A DNA stretch of 6,886 nucleotides, taken from Actinomycetota bacterium. Lineage in GTDB: Bacteria > Actinomycetota > Acidimicrobiia > IMCC26256 > PALSA-610. A program made the translations under genes and the position numbers. Location of the stretch: assembly GCA_005779345.1 (NCBI GenBank), contig SXJQ01000150.1, positions 1 to 6,886 on the forward strand. Reading direction: 5' to 3'. Positions 1 to 4,367 of this stretch are shown piece after piece (the first letter of the stretch is position 1; every line of letters starts with the position of its first letter). Below the pieces are notes generated by a model. The model searched no databases. It was not told the DNA's origin and was given only the letters and a program-made list of their open reading frames with translations.

Positions 1-726
1 CGACGAGAAGCCCTTGAGAATGAGGAAGATCCCGAGTGAGCCGCCGGTGTCCTTGATCTTCTCCCCGTGTTCCCCCGCGATCGCGGCGACCGACGCGAAG
101 TCGATCTGCTCGATGCCGCCGAACCACCCGAAGAACGATTTGGTGAGCCCGTACGCGACGAGCCCGACCAACACCACGATGTAGAGGTAGGTGGGCACCG
201 CGAAGATGCGTCCCGACTCCTTCACACAGCGCAGGTTCATGAGTGTGATGACGCCGATGGCGATGAGCCCGATGAGGACCTTCTGGTTCTCCCAGTCGCG
301 CAGCGCGGGGATCGAGGTGATCGCGCGCACACCCGCGCAGATCGATACCGCAACCGTGAGGATGTAGTCGACGAGGAGCGAGGCACCGGCCACGAGCGAG
401 GCCCGCTCGCCGAGGTTCTCGCGCGAGACCACGTAGGAGCCGCCGCCGCTCGGATACGCGTGGATCGTCTGGGAGTACGAGGTCGCCACGATCGCGAGCA
501 GGACCATGACCGCGATCGCGATCGGCACCAGTACGTCGAGCCCGAGCGCGAGACTCGAGGTCCCCAGCGCGGTGACGATCAGGATCTCTTGGGTCGCGTA
601 CGCGGTCGAGCTGATGGCGTCCGACGAGAACACCGCCAGCGCCGTGGTCTTGTTGAGCCGCTGGTGGTCCGACTCGGAGCTGGCGATGGGCCGCCCGACG
701 AGCAACCGTTTGAACGTGTCGAGCAT
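1..726 (-). CDS. kimA: KimA-like APC/KUP superfamily potassium (or amino acid) permease, N-terminal 242 residues
   Basis: This is the N-terminal 242 codons of a polytopic membrane transporter; the gene continues past the left edge. The start chosen is ATG at 726-724, preceded by a GGGGA that could act as a ribosome site; no start codon lies in frame just upstream. The protein resembles B. subtilis KimA, a K+ importer of about 607 residues: a short basic N-terminus, S34-S35-D36-A37 through A42-Y43 on the first membrane helix, A90-Y91-P92 followed by a Gly-rich turn, S101-R102-E103-N104-L105-G106, and L118-V119-D120-Y121-I122-L123-T124 with S128. D36, Y43, D120, T124 and S128 correspond to residues I recall as K+-binding in the KimA structure. 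About five to six hydrophobic helices are visible. M. tuberculosis has a related permease (Rv2690c) in the same position beside ceoB/ceoC. Being divergent from two RCK genes supports K+ as the substrate. An amino acid substrate, the usual database label, is the alternative. Confidence 0.85.
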   Translation of the reverse strand, partial: MLDTFKRLLVGRPIASSESDHQRLNKTTALAVFSSDAISSTAYATQEILIVTALGTSSLALGLDVLVPIAIAVMVLLAIVATSYSQTIHAYPSGGGSYVVSRENLGERASLVAGASLLVDYILTVAVSICAGVRAITSIPALRDWENQKVLIGLIAIGVITLMNLRCVKESGRIFAVPTYLYIVVLVGLVAYGLTKSFFGWFGGIEQIDFASVAAIAGEHGEKIKDTGGSLGIFLILKGFSS

Positions 727-916
727 GACTTCCCCGGTGCTGGAGTCCCCTGCCGGGCGCCAGCATGCCACCCGCGCCCGGCTCGGCCCGACACCGGGCG
801 CCACGGGTACCCGCCGGAGTCCGCCGAGACGGTCACGGCGTCGGTTCTCGCTCGCGCGGTCCTCGCCGTAGCATCCGTCCCCGGCAGGGGTTCCGAACCA
901 GAGCAGGGAGTCCACC
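727..916. promoter_or_regulatory. Divergent intergenic region between the kimA-like gene and ceoB, with candidate promoters
   Basis: This 190-bp region must drive both divergent genes. On the plus strand a TAGCAT box at 869-874 fits a TANNNT -10 element 42 bp before the ceoB start; its best -35 candidate, TTCTCG at 845-850, is weak. On the minus strand a TGGCAT box at 770-765 lies 38 bp before the kimA start. Each box is followed within 5 to 7 bp by the same 11-mer (see the inverted repeat entry). The predicted kimA leader is too short for a c-di-AMP (ydaO-type) riboswitch. The boxes are matched by eye and the -35 elements are poor, so transcription starts are uncertain. Confidence 0.4.
747..890. 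repeat. Perfect 11-bp inverted repeat shared by the two divergent promoters
   Basis: CCCCTGCCGGG at 747-757 and CCCGGCAGGGG at 880-890 are exact reverse complements, 122 bp apart. Because the genes diverge, both transcripts would read CCCGGCAGGGG in the sense direction, starting 7 bp (kimA) or 5 bp (ceoB) after the candidate -10 box. That places both copies at about +1 to +12, where a repressor operator or short RNA leader element could act. The repeat is seen directly; a regulatory role is inference. Confidence 0.5.
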
Positions 917-1579
917 TTGCACGTGATCGTCGTCGGGTGCGGACGCGTGGGCAGCGAGCTCACGACGCACCTCGAACAACAGGGCCACACGGTGGCCGTC
1001 GTCGACAAGAACGCACGAGCGTTCCGTCGCCTGCCCGCCGACTTCTCCGGTCAGACCGTGGTCGGGTTCGGCTTCGATCGCGACCACCTCACCGAGGCTG
1101 GCATCGAGCGGGCGGGCGCCTTCGCGTCGGTCACCAATGGCGACAACAGCAACGTGCTGTGCGCACGGATCGCCCGCGAGACCTACGGCATCGAACGGGT
1201 CGTCGCGCGGATCTACGACCCACGCCGAGCGCTCATCTACCAGCGCCTCGGGATCGCCACCGTGGCCACGGTGTCGTGGACCACCGATCAGGTGCTGCGC
1301 CGCCTGCTCCCGGCCGAGACGGCCCACGAATGGATCGACGCCTCGGGCAAGGTCTGCCTCGTCGAGCGGACGATCCCCGCCGCCACGGTCGGGCTCCGCC
1401 TCTCCGCCGTCGAGGAACCGGGCCGGTTCTGGCTCACCGCGATCGGTCGCTTCGGCGCGGGAATGATCCCCGTCGCCGACGTCGTCGGCCAGGAGGGCGA
1501 CCTCCTCTACTTCATGTGCGCGGTCGACGCGCTCGACGAACTGCGCGAGCGGCTCGAACACCCCGAAGGTGGTCACTGA
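917..1579 (+). CDS. ceoB: TrkA-family potassium uptake regulatory protein (RCK), CeoB type
   Basis: A 220-residue cytosolic RCK subunit that binds NAD(H) and gates or regulates a K+ transporter. The N-terminal Rossmann fold shows G7-C8-G9-R10-V11-G12 and the acidic D30 ending the second strand, which contacts the ribose in this family. T133-x-G135-D136-style sequence is replaced here by an N-G-D-N-S-N segment near residues 74-79, a usual position for family conservation. An RCK-C (TrkA_C) domain fills roughly residues 135-215. The TTG start at 917 is chosen because GGGAG at 906-910 sits 6 bp upstream and the first strand begins immediately after it. The gene is first of a pair with ceoC, divergent from the permease, in the order known around M. 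tuberculosis Rv2691. One RCK domain per polypeptide fits the actinobacterial two-gene form; E. coli TrkA has both halves in one chain. The partner membrane subunit is not proven by the sequence. Confidence 0.92.
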   Translation: MHVIVVGCGRVGSELTTHLEQQGHTVAVVDKNARAFRRLPADFSGQTVVGFGFDRDHLTEAGIERAGAFASVTNGDNSNVLCARIARETYGIERVVARIYDPRRALIYQRLGIATVATVSWTTDQVLRRLLPAETAHEWIDASGKVCLVERTIPAATVGLRLSAVEEPGRFWLTAIGRFGAGMIPVADVVGQEGDLLYFMCAVDALDELRERLEHPEGGH

Positions 1580-1605
1580 TGAAGCCCGAAGGCGGAACCC
1601 GATGA
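1579..1605 (+). other. Possible 8-codon coupling mini-ORF between ceoB and ceoC
   Basis: An ATG overlapping the ceoB stop (TGATG, 1577-1581) opens an 8-codon frame reading MKPEGGTR. It stops at a TGA (1603-1605) that overlaps the ATG of ceoC at 1602. AAGGTGG at 1565-1571 and AAGGCGG at 1589-1595 are similar ribosome-site candidates before the mini-ORF start and the ceoC start respectively. It could pass ribosomes from one gene to the next, or be a chance product of ATG/TGA overlap. Only the layout is seen; translation is inference. Confidence 0.25.
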
Positions 1606-2264
1606 AGGTCGTCATCGCCGGCGCCGGCAACGTCGGCCTGTTCATCGCCAACGACCTGCGCGCGACCGGCCACGAGGTCAGGATCATCGAGCAGAACCAG
1701 GTCGTCGTCGACCGCTCCGACGCGGTGCTCGGCGTCGAGTGGCACGTCGCCGACGCGTGCGAGGTCAATTCGCTGCGCCGGGCGAAGCTCGAGGAGTGCG
1801 AGGTCGCGGTCGCGGCCACCGGCGACGACGAGGACAACCTCGTCTTCTCACTGCTCGCGAAGCAGGAGTTCGCCGTTCCCCGCGTGATCGCGCGGGTCAA
1901 CCATCCGAAGAACGAGTGGCTGTTCAACGAGAACTGGGGTGTCGACCTGTCGGTGTCGACTCCGCACCTCGTGACCGCGCTCGTCGAGGAGGCCGTGTCG
2001 GTCGGCCGGCTCGTGCGGCTCCTCTCGTTCGAGGGCGGCAATGCTCGCCTCGTCGAGGTGACGCTCGCCGACGACTCGCCGGTGATCGATCACGCCATCA
2101 TCGACCTCGAGATTCCGCGCGACGTGACGTTCGTCGCGGTCGTGCGGGGCCAACACGTGGTGATGCCCCGCGGCGACACGCGCTTCCAGGCCGGCGACGA
2201 GGTGCTCGCGATGGTCACGCCCGAAAGCGAAGACGACGTGCGGCGGATCCTCACCGGCGCCTGA
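1602..2264 (+). CDS. ceoC: TrkA-family potassium uptake regulatory protein (RCK), CeoC type
   Basis: The second 220-residue RCK subunit, paralogous to its upstream neighbour. The NAD(H)-binding loop is G7-A8-G9-N10-V11-G12, and E30 ends the second strand. The segment T-G-D-D-E-D-N-L-V near residues 78-86 and V-N-H-P-K-N-E-W-L-F shortly after are typical of TrkA_N domains; residues from about 135 onward form TrkA_C. The ATG at 1602 is preferred over an in-frame GTG at 1569: it puts the first strand at residue 2, matches relatives that start at MKV, and has GGCGGA at 1591-1596 upstream. The GTG would add 11 residues overlapping ceoB. The gap to ceoB is 22 bp, so the pair is almost certainly one operon. 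Such pairs probably form mixed or paired RCK rings controlling a K+ transporter, here most plausibly the divergent KimA-like protein. Confidence 0.92.
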   Translation: MKVVIAGAGNVGLFIANDLRATGHEVRIIEQNQVVVDRSDAVLGVEWHVADACEVNSLRRAKLEECEVAVAATGDDEDNLVFSLLAKQEFAVPRVIARVNHPKNEWLFNENWGVDLSVSTPHLVTALVEEAVSVGRLVRLLSFEGGNARLVEVTLADDSPVIDHAIIDLEIPRDVTFVAVVRGQHVVMPRGDTRFQAGDEVLAMVTPESEDDVRRILTGA

Positions 2265-2282
2265 GCCGGTTCGGCGCTCAGG
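2260..2282. terminator. Hairpin between convergent genes, candidate bidirectional terminator
   Basis: CCTGAGC (2260-2266) and GCTCAGG (2276-2282) form a perfect 7-bp stem around a 9-base loop. The stop codons of ceoC (2262-2264) and of the opposing OB-fold gene (2280-2278) lie inside the two arms. There is no T-tract on either strand, so intrinsic termination would have to be of the U-poor kind often suggested for high-GC actinobacteria. The symmetry may partly come from two TGA stops facing each other. Confidence 0.4.
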
Positions 2283-2631
2283 GGCGCAGTTCGTAGGTCG
2301 GGTTGAACACGATCCGACGTTTGCCGTCGACCGCGACCATGCCGTCGATCACGATGCGCCGACCCGTGCTCACGCCGCCGATGCGGCGGCGACCGAGGAA
2401 CACCGCCGTCACCGAGCCGGTGCCGTCGTTGATGGTCGCTTCGACCGCGGCCGCTCCTGCTCGGGGCACGATCCGCACCGAGCGAATCTCTCCGGCGATG
2501 CGCGCCCGGCGGCGAGCGGTCAACGCCTCGACCGCGGTCGCACCGCAGCCCGAACAGAATTCCTCGAGTTTCTCGCGATCGAGATCTTCGGTCGATTTCG
2601 TGAACTTCTCGACGAACCGGCGCAGCGCCAC
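2278..2631 (-). CDS. Small OB-fold nucleic-acid-binding protein, Rv2694c-like
   Basis: A 117-residue soluble protein. The N-terminal 45 residues are charged and probably helical, with a C26-S-G-C29-G pair that could bind metal or form a disulfide. The rest is an OB-fold: a strand around I45-R-S-V, then N-D-G-T-G-S-V-T-A-V-F-L-G-R-R-R-I near residues 68-84, and a closing Y-E-L-R-P. D-G-T-G followed by a G-R-R-x-I-x-G turn is typical of the small OB-fold proteins found next to ceoB/ceoC in many actinobacteria (Rv2694c in M. tuberculosis). The start is GTG at 2631-2629, supported by an ideal GGAGGT 5 bp upstream. It converges on ceoC with 13 bp between stop codons. The DUF3159 gene usually placed between them is absent. 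It probably binds single-stranded nucleic acid; a precise role is unknown to me. Confidence 0.82.
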   Translation of the reverse strand: MALRRFVEKFTKSTEDLDREKLEEFCSGCGATAVEALTARRRARIAGEIRSVRIVPRAGAAAVEATINDGTGSVTAVFLGRRRIGGVSTGRRIVIDGMVAVDGKRRIVFNPTYELRP

Positions 2632-2636
2632 CGTTC

Positions 2637-2642
2637 ACCTCC
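2637..2642 (-). promoter_or_regulatory. Consensus ribosome binding site of the OB-fold gene
   Basis: The minus strand reads GGAGGT here, a full Shine-Dalgarno match 5 bp before the GTG start. It decides the start of the OB-fold gene and argues against the plus-strand ATG at 2643, which has no such site. Upstream, TACGGT (2663-2658, minus strand) fits a TANNNT -10 box that would give a leader of about 19 bases. Confidence 0.75.
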
Positions 2643-2652
2643 ATGCTCGCGG

Positions 2653-2683
2653 GTGACACCGTATCGCCGCGGCGAGGTGGCAT
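2653..2683 (+). promoter_or_regulatory. Candidate promoter of the lipoprotein-LCP-helicase operon
   Basis: GTGACA at 2653-2658 matches the -35 consensus at five of six positions. TGGCAT at 2678-2683 is the candidate -10 box, with a rather long 19-bp spacer. The implied transcript would start only about 6 bases before the lipoprotein ATG at 2697, fitting the absence of a well-placed ribosome site there. The -35 overlaps the candidate -10 of the opposing OB-fold gene, so the two promoters might interfere. Confidence 0.4.
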
Positions 2684-2696
2684 CCTGAACGCCGCC

Positions 2697-3407
2697 ATGA
2701 CTCCCCGACCCCTCGCTCCGCGGCTCGCCCCGATCCTCGGTGCCAGCGCGCTCGCGTTCGCGCTCGCCTTCGGGTTCGCGGCGTGCAGCGGCGGAAGCGA
2801 CGACCCACCCCAGGCGCGATCGACGACACGCCCGGAGGCCACGACCACGACCGCGTCGCCGATCGACGTCGAGGCGACCCTCGGCGCGACGCGCGTCGTC
2901 GGTGCCGGTGTCGATCCTCGGCAACCCCCCGCGCTCGACAGCACCGCTGCGAGCGCCGTACTCGGCGCTGTCGATCGCTACGTGCAGCGTGCGCTCGTCG
3001 CGCCACTCCGCGGTGACACGGCCGACCTCGAGGGCCTGTTCGCCGACACCACCGCGCCGCTCGTCGCGGTCGGCTCGCACGACCGATCGGTGCTCGCCGC
3101 GGAAGGCCTGCCGACCGTCACGACCGGCGCGGCGACCTTGGAACCGGTTGAACTCGTCGGCCTGACCGACGGGTTCGCGACGTTGCCGCTCGTCAGTGCC
3201 CGCGTCGCGTTCGTCGCCGAACTCGAGACCGTCGACGGCCCGCTCACCATCACCCAGCTCGGCGAACTCGTTCTCACACCCGCCGGCGATCACTGGGTGA
3301 TCGTCGGGTACGACGTCGCGATCGTCCGCGACGACGGCACCGCGGCGACCACCACGACCGCGACCGCCGCGACCGCGACCGCCACGACCATGGCGGGCGC
3401 ACCATGA
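2697..3407 (+). CDS. Predicted lipoprotein of unknown function with Thr-rich segments
   Basis: A 236-residue exported protein that I do not recognise as a named family. Residues 1-30 form a signal peptide: Arg at positions 4 and 9, a hydrophobic stretch at 13-28, and a lipobox-like F27-A28-A29-C30, so Cys30 would be lipidated after cleavage. A Thr/Ser/Pro-rich linker (about 40-55) follows. Residues about 75-210 form a compact alpha/beta region with an N-terminal amphipathic helix and later strands (for example D-H-W-V-I-V-G-Y-D-V), which looks NTF2-like but is not certain. The last 20 residues are an Ala/Thr tail. The ATG at 2697 is preferred over the in-frame ATG at 2643 because it puts basic residues directly before the hydrophobic core, whereas the longer form adds 18 atypical residues. 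The stop overlaps the LCP start as ATGA, so the two are translationally coupled and probably act together at the outer face of the membrane. Confidence 0.75.
   Translation: MTPRPLAPRLAPILGASALAFALAFGFAACSGGSDDPPQARSTTRPEATTTTASPIDVEATLGATRVVGAGVDPRQPPALDSTAASAVLGAVDRYVQRALVAPLRGDTADLEGLFADTTAPLVAVGSHDRSVLAAEGLPTVTTGAATLEPVELVGLTDGFATLPLVSARVAFVAELETVDGPLTITQLGELVLTPAGDHWVIVGYDVAIVRDDGTAATTTTATAATATATTMAGAP
3355..3389 (+). repeat. Short tandem repeat, 15-bp unit, in the 3' end of the lipoprotein gene
   Basis: CGACCGCGACCGCC plus one base recurs at 3355-3369 and 3370-3384 with one difference (last base G versus A), followed by a partial third copy to 3389. It encodes alternating Ala and Thr in the C-terminal tail. 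Its unit is a multiple of three, so copy-number change would alter tail length without shifting frame. Confidence 0.6.
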
Positions 3408-4360
3408 CCGCACATCGCAACGGCGTCCGCCACTGGCTCCGGCGTGCCGTCACCGTGGCAACCGGGTTCGTGGTCGGCACCGTCGGCCTATTCGGCGCGT
3501 GGATCTCGGGGGTCGACGTTCCCCTCGTGAGCGGCCGCGCGTATGTCGAGCTCGTGAAGCTCGACCGCGCGACGACGACCGGCGGTCCGACCGGCGTCGT
3601 CTTCATCCTGCTGATCGGCAGCGACTTCCGCCCCGGGGTCGGCGGCGCCCGCGGCGACGCGCTCCACGTCCTCGCGCTCAACCCCGCACTCGGCGCCGGT
3701 GCGATGCTCAACATCCCGCGCGACACCTGCGCGGCGATCCCCGGGCACGGCACCTCCAAGGTCAACAACGCGCACGCCAAGGGCGGTCCGAAACTCCAGG
3801 CCGAGGCCATCGCCAAGATGACCGGCGTCCCCCTGGAGTACGCGGTGTCGGTCGACTTCGCCGGCTTCGTGTCGATCGTCGACGGCGTCGGTGGCGTCAC
3901 GGTCGACGTGCCGTTCTCGATGACCGACAAGGACTCGGGCGCGTACTTCGAGCCCGGCGTGCAGCACCTGAACGGCGGACAGGCGCTCGCGTTCTCTCGC
4001 GACCGCCACGACTTCGGCCCCGGCGACATCCAACGCACCTGGAACCAGGGGTACCTGATCCTCTCCGCGATGCGCGAACTCGCGGCCGGGTACTCGTCGC
4101 CGTCGAAACGGTTCGAGTTGCTCGCCTCACTGTCGCGACACAGCCAGATCCACGGGGCCGGGCTCTCCGACCTGTTCACGCTCTCCCAGGCCGCGTTCGC
4201 GGTCGATCCCGCGCAGGTCAAGAGCGTGACGATCCCGACCTCCGGCGGCGGATGCATGGACGTCGCCGGGTCGGGCGCAGCGCTGTTCGCCGACTTCGTC
4301 GACGACGGCGTGCTGCAGAACCACGCGCCGGGCACTCCGTCGAACCCGACCGGCCGCTGA
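3404..4360 (+). CDS. LytR-CpsA-Psr (LCP) family cell-wall glycopolymer transferase
   Basis: A 318-residue membrane-anchored protein with its catalytic domain outside the membrane. LCP enzymes move glycopolymers such as teichoic acid or arabinogalactan precursors from undecaprenyl-phosphate carriers onto peptidoglycan. A basic N-terminus (R5, R9, R13, R14) is followed by one membrane helix at about 15-35. The LCP domain spans about 63-240: I71-G72-S73-D74, R83 and D85, the N-I-P-R106-D107-T segment, K119-V-N-N with H124-A-K-G-G, and the basic catalytic and pyrophosphate-binding set R199-D-R201 and D208-I-Q-R211. All key Arg and Asp positions appear intact. The C-terminal 80 residues form a short tail without an LytR_C domain. 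The ATG at 3404 overlaps the lipoprotein stop, and only 7 bp separate its own stop from the helicase. The polymer it handles cannot be read from the sequence. Confidence 0.9.
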   Translation: MTAHRNGVRHWLRRAVTVATGFVVGTVGLFGAWISGVDVPLVSGRAYVELVKLDRATTTGGPTGVVFILLIGSDFRPGVGGARGDALHVLALNPALGAGAMLNIPRDTCAAIPGHGTSKVNNAHAKGGPKLQAEAIAKMTGVPLEYAVSVDFAGFVSIVDGVGGVTVDVPFSMTDKDSGAYFEPGVQHLNGGQALAFSRDRHDFGPGDIQRTWNQGYLILSAMRELAAGYSSPSKRFELLASLSRHSQIHGAGLSDLFTLSQAAFAVDPAQVKSVTIPTSGGGCMDVAGSGAALFADFVDDGVLQNHAPGTPSNPTGR

Positions 4361-4367
4361 CCGGCGG

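Noticed and set aside
738..765. TGCTGG/CCAGCA stem in the kimA leader as an attenuator
   Set aside because: The upstream arm overlaps the candidate -10 box and would lie before the transcript start, so it would not form in the mRNA.
727..916. c-di-AMP (ydaO-type) riboswitch upstream of the kimA-like gene
   Set aside because: B. subtilis kimA has one, but the candidate promoter here leaves a leader of only about 30 bases, and I see none of the expected long structured leader.
1569..1601. GTG at 1569 as the ceoC start
   Set aside because: It adds 11 residues that relatives lack and overlaps ceoB without a ribosome site; ATG 1602 fits the Rossmann-fold start.
67..1605. 512-codon plus-strand open frame antisense to the permease and out of frame with ceoB
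   Set aside because: It is Arg/Asp-rich with no family signature, and it lies across two well-supported genes and their promoter. It is a typical high-GC shadow frame.
833..2041. 402-codon minus-strand open frame across ceoB and ceoC
   Set aside because: It mirrors the codon structure of the two RCK genes, has no recognisable domains and would cross the divergent promoter region.
2643..2696. ATG at 2643 as the lipoprotein start
   Set aside because: It would put 18 non-hydrophobic residues before a normal signal peptide, and the region is occupied by the ribosome site and promoter elements of the divergent genes.
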